DNA of 64,000 nucleotides from contig NZ_AUCT01000007.1 in NCBI RefSeq assembly GCF_000429905.1, positions 186,001-250,000 of the forward strand. The letters run 5' to 3'. The translations under genes were made by a program, and so were the position numbers. Shown piece by piece: positions 7,985-17,915 of this stretch (positions are counted from its first letter, which is position 1; every line of letters begins with the position of its first letter). The DNA comes from Desulfatibacillum aliphaticivorans DSM 15576 (GTDB taxonomy: Bacteria; Desulfobacterota; Desulfobacteria; Desulfobacterales; Desulfatibacillaceae). Under the pieces are notes generated by a model that saw only the letters and a program-made list of their open reading frames with translations, was not told where the DNA came from and made no database searches.

Positions 7985-9811
7985 ATGCTCGCATTATATT
8001 ATCCCCTCGCCGCTTTTCTGATTTGCCTTGCAGCCACTCCCGCGGTTCAATGGATGGCGCATAAAAGGGATTGGCTCGCCCATCCCACGGCGGACAGGTG
8101 GCACCAGAAGCCCACCGCTCTCATGGGAGGCATCGCCATTTATGCGGGCATCAGCATTCCCCTATACATTCTTTCGGACTTCACCATAGAAAAGAGCTTT
8201 GTCCCGGGCATCGCCCCCATGCACGCAGGCCCCCACGCGGGCGCCGTGCTGTGGCTTGGGGTCACCCTGCTTTTCATCCTGGGTCTGGTGGACGATTTTT
8301 TAAAAATCAAGCCCCAAAGCAAATTGCTGGGCCAGATTCTGGTGGCCTTGATGGCGACCTTTTTCGGATACCGGCTTTGCTGGTTCGAGTCCATGACCCT
8401 GGACACAATGATTTCCGTGTTCTGGATTGTCGGCATAACCAACGCCCTGAATCTATTGGATAACATGGACGGGCTTTGCGCCGGAGTCGGGGCCGCGGCC
8501 TCGTTTTTCCTGGCCATGCTGTTGTGGGACACCAACTTTATGCTGGCTGTCATGTGCCTGATTTTATGCGGGTCTTTGGCGGCCTTTCTGGTGTTTAACT
8601 TCAATCCGGCCTCCATTTTCATGGGAGATTGCGGCAGCCTGGTGATCGGCTTTACCCTGGCTTTTTTGAGCATTTGCTACGCCGGGTTTTCGGCGCCCCC
8701 CCACGGCATCGCCAAATATGCATGCCCCATCATGGTGATGATGGTCCCCATATTCGACACCTCTCTGGTGACCTTCATCCGGCTGCTATCCGGGCGAAAA
8801 GCCTCCATGGGCGGCAAGGACCACACCTCGCACCGGCTGGTGCTTATTGGGTTGTCGGAAAAAAAAGCGGCCCTGGCTTTGTACGCCATCGCCTCCATTT
8901 CCGGCCTGGCGGCCATGTTCGTGGACAAGCACGACACCCTGAGCACGCCCCTGGTGCTGGTCCCTTTGGCATTGGCCATTCTGCTCATGGGCGTGTACCT
9001 ATCTCAGTTGCGGGTATATCCGGAAAAAGAGTTCTCCGTACTTAGGGATAAAACCTTTACGCCGGTTCTGATGGAACTGACCTACAAGCGCCAACTGGCC
9101 CTTGTGGTGCTGGATTTCTGGCTCATCGCCTTTTCCTATTACATGTCGTACCGGCTGCGCTTCAATCTGGAGGACTTCAAGTTCTACTTCGAGGTTTTCC
9201 TCCAAAGCCTGCCCATTATCATCGGATGCAAAATCACCGCCTTTTACGCCATGGGCGTGTATCGCGGCGTGTGGGACTCGTTCAGCTTCAATGATATCTA
9301 CGTGCACATCAAAGCCACCCTGCTGGGCACGCTGCTTAGCGTGGTTTTAATCACCTATGTGTTCCGGTTTCAGGATTTTTCCAAAGGCCTGTTTGTGATC
9401 GACTGGCTTGGCCTCACGGGCTTGGTTCTTCTCACCAGAGGCTCTTTCCGGCTGTTCATGGACGCCATGAAGCGCAGCAGCCTCAAAGGAGACCGGGTGC
9501 TTTTGTACGGCGCAGGCAGAGGCGGAGAAATTCTCCTGCGGGAAATTATGAACAACAAGCACAGACATCTTGTGCCGGCGGGCTTCCTGGACGACGATCC
9601 CATGAAGGCGGGCAAGCGGCTCCAGGGATACCCGGTGCACGCCGCCCAGGGAGACCTTGACGCCCTGCTTGCCAAGGAAGAGGTTCGGGGGATAATCATC
9701 GCCTATATCAATCCTTCGGAGCAAAACATGGCGCGGCTCAGGGAGATCTGCAGGAAGAACCAATTATTCTTAAAAAAATTCAGCGTTTGCATAGAGGACG
9801 TTGAAGTATAG
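7985..9811 (+). CDS. WecA/MraY-type glycosyl-1-P transferase fused to FlaA1/CapD-like N-terminal region
   Basis: A 608-residue membrane protein in two parts. Residues 1 to about 340 are a polytopic GT4 transferase with GLVDDFLKI, LLDNMDGL and GGKDHTSHRL, the motifs that bind Mg and UDP-sugar when sugar-phosphate is moved to undecaprenyl phosphate. Residues about 360-608 resemble the front half of FlaA1/PglF/CapD dehydratases: four membrane helices, then a Rossmann-like domain (VLLYGAGRGGEILLREI). The SDR catalytic domain that normally follows is absent. The job is probably initiation of O-antigen, capsule or cell-wall glycan synthesis, with a sensor-like C-terminal domain. It ends just before tsaD. 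Confidence 0.85.
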   Translation: MLALYYPLAAFLICLAATPAVQWMAHKRDWLAHPTADRWHQKPTALMGGIAIYAGISIPLYILSDFTIEKSFVPGIAPMHAGPHAGAVLWLGVTLLFILGLVDDFLKIKPQSKLLGQILVALMATFFGYRLCWFESMTLDTMISVFWIVGITNALNLLDNMDGLCAGVGAAASFFLAMLLWDTNFMLAVMCLILCGSLAAFLVFNFNPASIFMGDCGSLVIGFTLAFLSICYAGFSAPPHGIAKYACPIMVMMVPIFDTSLVTFIRLLSGRKASMGGKDHTSHRLVLIGLSEKKAALALYAIASISGLAAMFVDKHDTLSTPLVLVPLALAILLMGVYLSQLRVYPEKEFSVLRDKTFTPVLMELTYKRQLALVVLDFWLIAFSYYMSYRLRFNLEDFKFYFEVFLQSLPIIIGCKITAFYAMGVYRGVWDSFSFNDIYVHIKATLLGTLLSVVLITYVFRFQDFSKGLFVIDWLGLTGLVLLTRGSFRLFMDAMKRSSLKGDRVLLYGAGRGGEILLREIMNNKHRHLVPAGFLDDDPMKAGKRLQGYPVHAAQGDLDALLAKEEVRGIIIAYINPSEQNMARLREICRKNQLFLKKFSVCIEDVEV

Positions 9812-9821
9812 CTTAAAATCC

Positions 9822-10826
9822 ATGAAAACAATCCTTGGAATCGAATCATCCTGCGACGAAACCGCCGCCGCCGTGGTCAGCCGCGGAACGGAAATCCTAT
9901 CCTCGGTGGTCGCCTCCCAAATCAAGGTGCACGCCCCTTACGGCGGTGTGGTGCCGGAACTGGCCTCACGCAAGCATTTGGAAAGCATCGCCCCCGTGGT
10001 GGAGCAAGCCCTGGAAGAGGCTGGAATATCGCGGGATCAAGTGGACGGAGTAGCCGTAACGCGCGGCCCCGGTCTGGTGGGCGCCTTGCTGGTGGGATTC
10101 TCCTTCGCCAAAGCCTACGCCTTGGCTTTAGACGTCCCCTGGGTGGGCGTGAACCATCTTTTGGGGCATATCCACTCGGTCCTTATGTCGCCCTCCCCTC
10201 CTGAATTCCCATTCGCCGCGTTGCTGGTTTCCGGCGGACACACCAGCATCTATAAAGTAAGCTCCCGCACGGACATGGAAGTCATGGGCCAGACCCGGGA
10301 CGACGCTGCAGGCGAAGCGTTTGACAAGGTGTCCAAAGCCATGGGCCTGGGGTATCCGGGCGGCGAAATTATCAGCAAGCTGGCGGAAAGCGGAGACCCT
10401 CACAAAATCAGCTTTCCCAGATCCTGGCTGGACAAGAAAAAATTCGACTTTTCCTTTTCAGGCATCAAAACCGCGGTGGGCCGGTATATGCAGGTGCACG
10501 AAGAAACCTGGCAGGATGAGAAGGCGGACATCGCCGCCAGTTTTCAGGAAGCCGTGGTGGAAGTTTTGGCGACCAAGCTGATCAACGCAGCCAAAAGCAT
10601 TGGCTGCCCCAGAGTGGCCGTGGCGGGAGGCGTGGCCGCCAACGCCTGCTTAAGGGATCGTGTGACCCAATTGGCGGCCAAGGCAGGCATGAGCGTGCAC
10701 TTGCCGGACATCTCCCTGTGCGGAGACAACGCCGCCATGATCGCCGCCGCAGGATATTACAAACTCGTCGCCGGAGAACGCGCGCCCCTGAATATGGACG
10801 TTTTTTCCCGGGTGGAGAAAATGTGA
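9822..10826 (+). CDS. tsaD: tRNA N6-adenosine threonylcarbamoyltransferase
   Basis: A 334-residue TsaD, which transfers threonylcarbamoyl to A37 of ANN-decoding tRNAs together with TsaB/TsaE. The ATG at 9822 starts MKTILGIESSCDETAAA, the conserved N-terminus; a start 21 bp earlier would overlap the upstream stop and add non-conserved residues. The metal-binding HxxxH is His112 and His116 in NHLLGHIHS. The ASNT-type nucleotide-binding motifs SGGHTS and GGVAANACLR are present. It lies 10 bp after the glycosyltransferase stop and is probably co-transcribed. Confidence 0.97.
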   Translation: MKTILGIESSCDETAAAVVSRGTEILSSVVASQIKVHAPYGGVVPELASRKHLESIAPVVEQALEEAGISRDQVDGVAVTRGPGLVGALLVGFSFAKAYALALDVPWVGVNHLLGHIHSVLMSPSPPEFPFAALLVSGGHTSIYKVSSRTDMEVMGQTRDDAAGEAFDKVSKAMGLGYPGGEIISKLAESGDPHKISFPRSWLDKKKFDFSFSGIKTAVGRYMQVHEETWQDEKADIAASFQEAVVEVLATKLINAAKSIGCPRVAVAGGVAANACLRDRVTQLAAKAGMSVHLPDISLCGDNAAMIAAAGYYKLVAGERAPLNMDVFSRVEKM

Positions 10827-10890
10827 ATCCTTATATGTGCTATTGTAGCCTGGGCAAGGGTTCACATGAGGGAAAGGTTTAGACGAAATA

Positions 10891-13800
10891 TCATTTTTTT
10901 GCCTGATCCAAAACCTTTCTAAGCATCACCGCCAGGTTATTTTTGTTAAACGGCTTCATAAGAAATCCTTCTATGCCAATAGCTTCCGCTTTTTCTTTAT
11001 TAAGCCGTTCACTAAATCCTGTGCATATCATGACAGGAATGTCAGGCCGAATCTTTTTCATTTCAGCGGCCAGCCGGTCCCCGGTCATTTTAGGCATAGC
11101 CATGTCTGAAATGACTGCATCATAATTTTCAGGATTAGCCTTAAAGGCCTCCAATGCCTCCATTGCCCCCAATCTTGCGGTTACCTGGTATCCCAATCTA
11201 TTCAGCAGTGTTTTGACTAAATTGACCAAAGCGGGCTCATCGTCCACTATAAGAATATGCTCATGACCAGTTTTGATTTTGGGGATTTCGGTGGATCTTT
11301 CAAATTCACCTGGTTTTTCCATCATGGGGAAATAGAGATGGAATGTGGAGCCTTTTCCCACATCACTTTCTATCCTGATATCCCCCCCATATTCTTTTAG
11401 GATCCCATAAACAACTGCCAAACCAAGCCCCGTGCCTTTTCCCTGCTTTTTAGTCGTAAAATACGGCTCGAAAATTTTGTCCATGATTTCTGGAGGGATG
11501 CCAGCGCCTGTATCGCTTACGGAAAACAACAACTGCCTATCCCCCAATATTTCAGAGGAGCCATGATCATCAGAACCTCGATCCACCTCTCTGAGAGACA
11601 CCTCAATTTTCGCCCCGTCCATATTCTCCATGGCATGATAAGCATTAGTAATTAAATTCATCGCAATTTGATGCAGTTGAGTGGCGTTCGCCCATATTGC
11701 TCCGCAGTTTTTCTGGATTGCACTCTGAATTTCAATATTTTTTGGAATGGAGGATCGGCAAAGCGTTAACACATCATCAAGTATATATTGAAACTTTACA
11801 GGGCCCAGCTTTTCTTCCGACTTGCGGCCAAAAGCTAAAATTTGTGAAATCAGATCGCGCGCTCTTTCACTGGCTTTAAATATCTCTTTTACCTTAATCT
11901 GTTCCGGGCTGCCTGTGCGCAGATCTTCGGTAAGCATTTCCGCCAAGCCCATAATTGGCGTTAAAATGTTATTAAAATCGTGTGCTATTCCGCTTGCCAG
12001 ATTTGCAATGGATTCCATTTTTTGAGCTTGTTGAATTTTCTCCTCAAATGACTTCTGTTCCGTGATGTCCGTATGAGACCCGGCCATTCGATACGGAACC
12101 CCGTTTTCATCCCTGAGGGCCCCCCCCCTTGCTTGAATCCAGCGATAAGAGCCGTCTTTATGACGAAGCCGGAACTCAATGGAGTACGCAGGCGTTTTGC
12201 CCAGGAGATAGTTTTCCACATATTTCAGTACAACGGGTTTATCTTCAGGATGCAGGCGGTCTTCAAAAGAAGAGAAAATATTAGGCAGTTCCTCATCGCA
12301 ATAGCCTATCATCTCCTTCCACCTTGGGGACAAAAACAGGCTATTGTCGTGCAAATCCCAATCCCAGATGCCGTCGCGGGCGCCATTAATGGCCAATACA
12401 TATTGTTCTTTACTTTTTATGAGATCCTGTTCAATTTTCTTGCGTTCTGTTATATCTGTGGAAACGCCGCAAAGAGCAATACATTCCCCGGAGTCATCAA
12501 AAACTTTTTGCACCCTGGAGTCCAAAAAAACTTCCCGTCCATGAATAGTTCGATTAACAACCTCCCCGTGCCACCTGCCATCCTGCAGCGTCTTTTGAAA
12601 AATTTCCTGTTGCGTGGCGCCATGGCCTGACTTTTCTCCATATACTTCGGTGGATAGCCCCACCAGCTCCCCTTGCGTATAGCCAAGATTCGTTTTTACC
12701 GCGTTATTCACATATGTGATAACCCCCTTAGTATCCGTTACTGTGACATAATCATGGATTTGATCAAGAACCATAGCCTGCAGCTTCAAGGCGCTTTCTA
12801 TCTTTCTTTGCTCCGTAATATTGGACATGGCTGTCAGAGAATACGGGGTTCCGTTAGAGTACACAACTTCTCCTGAAAACAGGCCCTCGAGGATGGATCC
12901 GTGTTTGGTAACGACCTGAAGTTCAACATTGTTCAAGTTTCCATTCTTCCTCAATAATTTTGAAACATTCGCCTGTTTTTCCGGATGAACAAACAATCCA
13001 AGATTGGCTACGGTATTGCCGAGAATCTCCGCTTTTGAATAACCAAGCATATTTATAAATGCCACGTTGACATCAACAAACCGTCCTTCAGGAATTGTTG
13101 TAAGCGCCATCAGGATAGGATTATCCCTAAAAAGGCGTTCAAAAAGATGAAGATTCTCCTGTAAGTCCGACAAGTCTTTGGAAACGAGAAATATGGCGTC
13201 CTTTTCGCCCCATTTCCCTTTCCATGCACATGTTTCTGAGGCAATTCGCCTACCGTCTCTGTTTCGTAACGGTAAAGGAAAGTCCTGCTTGGTCGTGATG
13301 GCTGCCTTAAAAAAGGTCCTAGCATCAGCATGAGTGTCTTCAGGGAACAAATCCCAAAAAGCCAAATTTTGGAAATCATCCCGAGAGTAGCCCAACCTTT
13401 TGCGGGCAAAAGGGTTGGCGTATACAACTTCTCCAGACAGGGTGCATATAAAAACCATGTCTTCAATTGTTTCGATCAACTCCCGAAAGTTTGATTCCTT
13501 TTCCCTTATTTTTGCCTCAGCCTCTTTACGATGAGACATATCCCTGGCAATTCCAAAAAACCTTTTATGTCCATGTTCAGTAAAAGGAATCCCCATCACT
13601 TGAACTGGATACGCTGCTCCTTCAGCATTTTTATGAGTAGATTCAAAAACCCGGGGAAGTTCGTTAGGGTGTCCTTCCCAGAAGGATTGAAAGGATTCTA
13701 TGCAAAAATTTGGATCAATATCCATTATTAATAAATCACGCATCATCTCCTTGCTTACCCCTAATGCTCGACAGGCAGCCTTGTTGGCGTCCAAAATCCT

Positions 13801-13989
13801 TCCATCTTGCCCAATCAAATATATGGCGTCGAGATGCTTTTCAAAAAGATTAGTGTACCAACTCTGGTTCATGGGAGCCTGGCCTTGTTTAGTCCGAAAA
13901 AGATTCCCGGACAGACCTTCCCTTGATAGTGCGTTTTCCAATGACTCCACAGTTTTTTCTAATTCTTCGTAGGTGGGTTTACGCTGCAT
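10891..13989 (-). CDS. Multi-PAS hybrid sensor histidine kinase
   Basis: A 1032-residue signalling protein with no visible signal peptide or membrane segment, so probably cytosolic. Domains in order are a short coiled N-terminus and then about five PAS/PAC units (roughly 45-160, 165-275, 285-395, 400-515 and 525-645). A HisKA follows with phospho-His670 in SGIAHDFNNILTP, then an ATPase domain (SDTGAGIPPEIMDKIFEPYF, GKGTGLGLAVVYG), then a receiver (910-1030) with Asp916/917, phospho-Asp962, Thr990 and Lys1012. All catalytic residues are present. No response regulator is adjacent, so the signal and output are unknown. It converges on tsaD. Confidence 0.93.
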   Translation of the reverse strand: MQRKPTYEELEKTVESLENALSREGLSGNLFRTKQGQAPMNQSWYTNLFEKHLDAIYLIGQDGRILDANKAACRALGVSKEMMRDLLIMDIDPNFCIESFQSFWEGHPNELPRVFESTHKNAEGAAYPVQVMGIPFTEHGHKRFFGIARDMSHRKEAEAKIREKESNFRELIETIEDMVFICTLSGEVVYANPFARKRLGYSRDDFQNLAFWDLFPEDTHADARTFFKAAITTKQDFPLPLRNRDGRRIASETCAWKGKWGEKDAIFLVSKDLSDLQENLHLFERLFRDNPILMALTTIPEGRFVDVNVAFINMLGYSKAEILGNTVANLGLFVHPEKQANVSKLLRKNGNLNNVELQVVTKHGSILEGLFSGEVVYSNGTPYSLTAMSNITEQRKIESALKLQAMVLDQIHDYVTVTDTKGVITYVNNAVKTNLGYTQGELVGLSTEVYGEKSGHGATQQEIFQKTLQDGRWHGEVVNRTIHGREVFLDSRVQKVFDDSGECIALCGVSTDITERKKIEQDLIKSKEQYVLAINGARDGIWDWDLHDNSLFLSPRWKEMIGYCDEELPNIFSSFEDRLHPEDKPVVLKYVENYLLGKTPAYSIEFRLRHKDGSYRWIQARGGALRDENGVPYRMAGSHTDITEQKSFEEKIQQAQKMESIANLASGIAHDFNNILTPIMGLAEMLTEDLRTGSPEQIKVKEIFKASERARDLISQILAFGRKSEEKLGPVKFQYILDDVLTLCRSSIPKNIEIQSAIQKNCGAIWANATQLHQIAMNLITNAYHAMENMDGAKIEVSLREVDRGSDDHGSSEILGDRQLLFSVSDTGAGIPPEIMDKIFEPYFTTKKQGKGTGLGLAVVYGILKEYGGDIRIESDVGKGSTFHLYFPMMEKPGEFERSTEIPKIKTGHEHILIVDDEPALVNLVKTLLNRLGYQVTARLGAMEALEAFKANPENYDAVISDMAMPKMTGDRLAAEMKKIRPDIPVMICTGFSERLNKEKAEAIGIEGFLMKPFNKNNLAVMLRKVLDQAKK

Positions 13990-14290
13990 TTCCTTTTACC
14001 TCGCAAAGGAATTCGACACTGTATAGATTTCATCTTAATGCCAATACAATAATGTGGACGACTAACAACCACGATCGGCATAAAAATGGATTATCTTGAA
14101 TTTGCTAATAATTCTTAATAAAAAATAGGTGTCTGTTCATCGTTCCATATACCCCCCAATTTTTTAACAAGCAACTATTTAACGGGCGATTTTTTTAATA
14201 TTGGCTCCTCTGTTTGAATTTTTCAGGCATAAATTACAATGGCCTTTTGGTATTTCACGGCTTCCAGTCCCGCGGAGTCTTGACTTACTC
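13990..14290. other. AT-rich intergenic stretch, no gene seen
   Basis: An A/T-rich gap between the kinase start and the betA terminator, holding the presumed kinase promoter on the minus strand. I found no ORF with coding character, no tRNA and no convincing -35/-10 pair. Confidence 0.5.
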
Positions 14291-14330
14291 CAAATAAAAA
14301 AAAACCCCTGACGAGTAGATTCGCCAAGGG
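14291..14330 (-). terminator. Intrinsic terminator after betA
   Basis: On the minus strand CCCTTGGCGA pairs with TCGTCAGGGG (10 bp, two G-T pairs, six-base loop) and runs into TTTTTTTTT. It lies about 40 bp beyond the betA stop and closes the gntR-liv-AOR-betA unit. Confidence 0.8.
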
Positions 14331-14369
14331 CTTCTTTATCTATACAAGGAATGTGGTTATTTTCAGCTG

Positions 14370-16034
14370 CTAATCTTCGGAAGCTGCTTCATCCTGGCCT
14401 TTGGTGTAGTAGGGAACCTCCACCGGCGGCGCGGGCGTGTTGCCCAGAATCAGATCCGCGGCTTTTTCGGCAATCATCATGGTGGGCGCGTAAATATTGC
14501 CGTTGGTGACGTAAGGCATGACGGAGGCGTCCACCACCCGAAGGTTCTCGATGCCGTGCACCCGGAGTTCGGGATCCACCACCGCCATGTCGTCCGTACC
14601 CATCTTGCAGGTGCAGCTCGGATGATAGGCGCTCTCGCCTTCCCGGGCGATGAAGTCCAGGATTTCCTCGTCGGTCTGGCACTGAGGCCCGGGCGCCAGT
14701 TCGTCGCCGCGCAATTCGTCGAAGGCCGGCTGGGTCATGATTTCCCGGGTTTTCTTAATGGCTTCCACCCAGTTTTTCCGCTCCTGCTCCGTGGAGAGAT
14801 AATTGAACTGGATGGCCGGGTATTCCCTGGGGTCAGCGGACTTGATTTTGACCGTACCGCGCACGTCCGTGTTCATGGGGCCCACATGCACCTGGTAGCC
14901 GTGGCCTTCCTGAGCCACGGAGCCGTCATAGCGGATGGCGATGGGCAGGAAGTGGTATTGGAGGTTGGGATATTCCACTTCGTCGTTGCTGCGGATAAAT
15001 CCGCCGGCCTCAAAATGGTTGCTGGCGCCGATGCCCTTGCGCATGAACAACCATTGGAAGCCGATCCAGGGCTGTCTCCACCACTTGAGCGCGGGGGCGA
15101 TGCTCACGGGTTGCTTGCATCCGTATTGAACGTAAACTTCCAGGTGATCCTGAAGGTTTTCGCCCACGCCGGGAAGGTCGTGCACCACGTTGATGCCCAG
15201 TTTTTGGAGATCCTCGCCGTTTCCAACGCCGGAAACCTGCAGCAATTGGGGGGATGCAATGGAGCCGCCGCAGCAGACAATTTCGCCGCCAAAGGCCTGG
15301 TTCAAAGTTTTGCCCTTCATGTATTCCACGCCGATGGCTTTTTTGCCTTTGAACATAATGCGGGTAGCGGCCGCCTGGGTGCGGACCTTCAGGTTTTCGC
15401 GATGCTTCACCGGATGCACGTAAGCCCTGGCCGCGTTCCACCGGCGCCCCCGGTAGCAGGTCCTGTCGAAGCCGGAGAAGCCTTCCTGCTGGAAGCCGTT
15501 CACGTCTTCCGTGATGGGGTATCCGGCTTCCTGGACGGCCCTGAAAAAAGCGGTGAAGAGCGGATTGTCCAGGTCGGGCGAGGTCAGGTACAGGGGGCCG
15601 CCCACGCCGTGGTAGGCGTCCGCGCCCATGCACCGGGATTCAAAACGCTGGAAGTACGGCAGGCAATGGGCGTAATCCCAGTTTTCCAGGCCGTCTTCCT
15701 TGGCCCATTTCTGGTAATCCAGGGCGTTGCCGCGGATGTAAATCATGCCGTTGATGCAACTGGACCCGCCCAGCACCTTGCCCTTGGGCTGGTATACCCG
15801 GCGATTATGCATGTAGGGTTCGGGCTCGGACTCGTACCACCAGTTATACGTCTTGCCCGCCAGCGGAAAGGTCAGGGCCGCGGGCATATGAATGCGGAAG
15901 TCCATTTTATAATCCGGCCTGCCCGCCTCCAGGACCAGCACCTTGTTGGACGGATTGACGCTCAAGCGGTTGGCCAGGACGCTGCCTGCGGAACCGCCGC
16001 CGATGATGATGTAGTCGTAATAGTTGCGTGCCAT
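14370..16034 (-). CDS. betA: Choline dehydrogenase-type GMC oxidoreductase (BetA-like)
   Basis: A 554-residue FAD-dependent GMC oxidoreductase. The FAD-binding DYIIIGGGSAGSVLANRLS is at residues 7-25. Blocks I associate with choline dehydrogenase follow: PDYKMDFRIHMPAALTFPL, TYNWWYESEPEPYM, LGGSSCINGMIYIRGNALD, and the active-site region SAYHPSCTCKMG with its conserved His. BetA oxidises choline to betaine aldehyde and can continue to betaine, passing electrons to the respiratory chain. It is last in an operon with an aldehyde:ferredoxin oxidoreductase and a Liv-type importer; no betB is present. Another primary alcohol remains possible as substrate. RBS AGGAG precedes the ATG. Confidence 0.85.
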   Translation of the reverse strand: MARNYYDYIIIGGGSAGSVLANRLSVNPSNKVLVLEAGRPDYKMDFRIHMPAALTFPLAGKTYNWWYESEPEPYMHNRRVYQPKGKVLGGSSCINGMIYIRGNALDYQKWAKEDGLENWDYAHCLPYFQRFESRCMGADAYHGVGGPLYLTSPDLDNPLFTAFFRAVQEAGYPITEDVNGFQQEGFSGFDRTCYRGRRWNAARAYVHPVKHRENLKVRTQAAATRIMFKGKKAIGVEYMKGKTLNQAFGGEIVCCGGSIASPQLLQVSGVGNGEDLQKLGINVVHDLPGVGENLQDHLEVYVQYGCKQPVSIAPALKWWRQPWIGFQWLFMRKGIGASNHFEAGGFIRSNDEVEYPNLQYHFLPIAIRYDGSVAQEGHGYQVHVGPMNTDVRGTVKIKSADPREYPAIQFNYLSTEQERKNWVEAIKKTREIMTQPAFDELRGDELAPGPQCQTDEEILDFIAREGESAYHPSCTCKMGTDDMAVVDPELRVHGIENLRVVDASVMPYVTNGNIYAPTMMIAEKAADLILGNTPAPPVEVPYYTKGQDEAASED

Positions 16035-16061
16035 AATTGCTCCTGCTTCATTTTTTCAGGC

Positions 16062-17915
16062 CTAGGGCCTTTCCTTGAAAACCGGCGCCTTGTCCAGACC
16101 CAGTCTTTGTAATGTCACATTTTCGGGACGGCCTTCTTCGTCCCAGCCTCGTATATTATAATAATCCCGGCGCATATAATCCATGTCGGCCTCGCTCACG
16201 CGATGTCCCTTGTGAGGGCCGTCGGGAAGAACTTGTTTGACGAAACGCCTTGGCAGCGTATCGTCCTTTGCCAAAAAGCCTTCCCGGACATTGAACATCC
16301 GGGTTTGATTCCAAATTCGTTCGCCCAGGAGATCAAAATAATCTTCGTCAACCTGCCTGCCAGTAGCTGCGGACAGCATGGCGGCGAAGCTCTCGGGGGA
16401 GACTCCGCATTGGCTGAAGTCGCATTTGACCAGGGCGTCTGTCCCAGCGAGAAAGTTCTGCAACTCGATCAGAATGCCGGCGCGGCCCTTGGTCTGATAC
16501 ATCTCCACGGGCTCGCCGTTGTACTCATCGCCCATGTCGTAGCCGATCATGAACCCCCGCTGATGGCATCCGCCGCGATCGGCGGTCATGTAGGCCAACC
16601 CCATGCCGGGAGTGCCTCGCGGCCCCCAGGCAGGGCATTCCAGGCCCTTGACGTGCATGGCGTAATCCATGGTCTGCTTGCCCAGAACGGCGCTGGCGCG
16701 TTTGACTCCCTGGGAGAGCAGCCTGCCCAGATCGTCCTCCTGAAAAGCCATGGACTTGATCAGGTATTCCGCGCCCTGGACGTTGCCAAAAGCAAGGACA
16801 ACCCCGTCGGGGGCCTGGATGACGCCCCTTTCGGCCGCTTCAAATGCAAAGCCGATGACGCCTCCGGCGCTCATGCTGTCCAGGCCGTATTCGTCGCAGA
16901 GCTTGGTCAAATGGGCCACGGCCCTGGGATCGTGGATATCCAGGTTGGAGCCCAGCAAAGCCGCGGATTCGTATTCCACAATATCCGTAATGAAATGGGA
17001 GTATTTGCCGGTGCGGACCGCTCCCATCTGGCTGCATCGTATGGGGCAGCCAAAGCAGGCGGCTTTGCCCAAAAAAAGGTGTTTCTTCTGCCCCTCGTCG
17101 CCGATCTTGTCGGCTTGGGGATCGGATTGGGTGTAGTAATTTTTGTACGGAAGGGTTCCGATTTCATTGGACCAGGGCACGGCCGAGCTTGTGCCTCCGT
17201 CCGTATAAGTGGCGCATTCCGCACTCAGGGCGATTTCCTCGCATGCGCCCTTGCAGGCCTTATCAAAAGCCTCCGGATCATGCACTTTGACTAACCGGCT
17301 TCCTTTGATCGCCACGGCCTTGAGATTCTTGGAGCCCATGACCGCCCCGGCCCCGCCCCTGCCCGCCTGGCGATTGTACTCGCAGCAGATAAGGGCAAAT
17401 AAAGCCTGGTTCTCACCGGCCTGGCCGATGGCGGCCAGCATGGCATCCGGCTCGTTTATTTCTTCTTTTATAAGGGCGTTGGCCTCCAGGGCGTTCGTCC
17501 CCCAGATCGTGCCGGCGGGCCGGATTTCCACCTGATCGTCGTTGATCCAAAGGTAAACCGGCTTGGGGGCTTTGCCGAAAATGATAATGCCGTCGTATCC
17601 CGCGTACTTGATTTCAGGCCCCAGCCTGCCGCCGAAAAAGGAATCCAGATAGGTTCCCGTAAGCGGCGACTTGGTGACGGCGCAGGCCCGCATGCTTGGA
17701 GCGGCCGTGGCTGTCAGAGGGCCGGGAAAGAACATGAGCACGTTTTCGGGCGACAGAGCGTCCACGCCTTTGGGTACGAGGTCGTAAAGCAGTTTGGCGC
17801 CGAATCCCTTGCCGCCCACAAACTGGTCCTTCAGCCATTGCGGCGTGGGAACGGTGCGGGAGGTTTCATTGGTCAGATCCACCAGCAGAAATTTTCCCAT
17901 ATAGGAATCAGCCAT
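16062..17915 (-). CDS. aor: Aldehyde:ferredoxin oxidoreductase (tungstopterin)
   Basis: A 617-residue AOR family enzyme, which oxidises aldehydes to acids and reduces ferredoxin, normally with tungsten-bispterin and one [4Fe-4S] cluster. The start at 17915 gives MADSYMGKFLLVDL with AGGAGG upstream and overlaps the ferredoxin stop by 8 bases. Visible motifs are GGKGFGAKLLYDLVP, the pterin-binding GRGGAGAVMGSKNLKA, and the cluster cysteines in CFGCPIRC (near residue 285), with a fourth in the KCDFSQCG segment near residue 500. The neighbouring polyferredoxin is the likely electron acceptor and BetA the likely aldehyde source. The reverse reaction, acid to aldehyde, is also possible for AORs. 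Confidence 0.92.
   Translation of the reverse strand: MADSYMGKFLLVDLTNETSRTVPTPQWLKDQFVGGKGFGAKLLYDLVPKGVDALSPENVLMFFPGPLTATAAPSMRACAVTKSPLTGTYLDSFFGGRLGPEIKYAGYDGIIIFGKAPKPVYLWINDDQVEIRPAGTIWGTNALEANALIKEEINEPDAMLAAIGQAGENQALFALICCEYNRQAGRGGAGAVMGSKNLKAVAIKGSRLVKVHDPEAFDKACKGACEEIALSAECATYTDGGTSSAVPWSNEIGTLPYKNYYTQSDPQADKIGDEGQKKHLFLGKAACFGCPIRCSQMGAVRTGKYSHFITDIVEYESAALLGSNLDIHDPRAVAHLTKLCDEYGLDSMSAGGVIGFAFEAAERGVIQAPDGVVLAFGNVQGAEYLIKSMAFQEDDLGRLLSQGVKRASAVLGKQTMDYAMHVKGLECPAWGPRGTPGMGLAYMTADRGGCHQRGFMIGYDMGDEYNGEPVEMYQTKGRAGILIELQNFLAGTDALVKCDFSQCGVSPESFAAMLSAATGRQVDEDYFDLLGERIWNQTRMFNVREGFLAKDDTLPRRFVKQVLPDGPHKGHRVSEADMDYMRRDYYNIRGWDEEGRPENVTLQRLGLDKAPVFKERP

Noticed and set aside
14556..16112. 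Plus-strand 518-residue ORF opposite betA
   Set aside because: The betA frame carries all conserved motifs; the opposite frame shows none.
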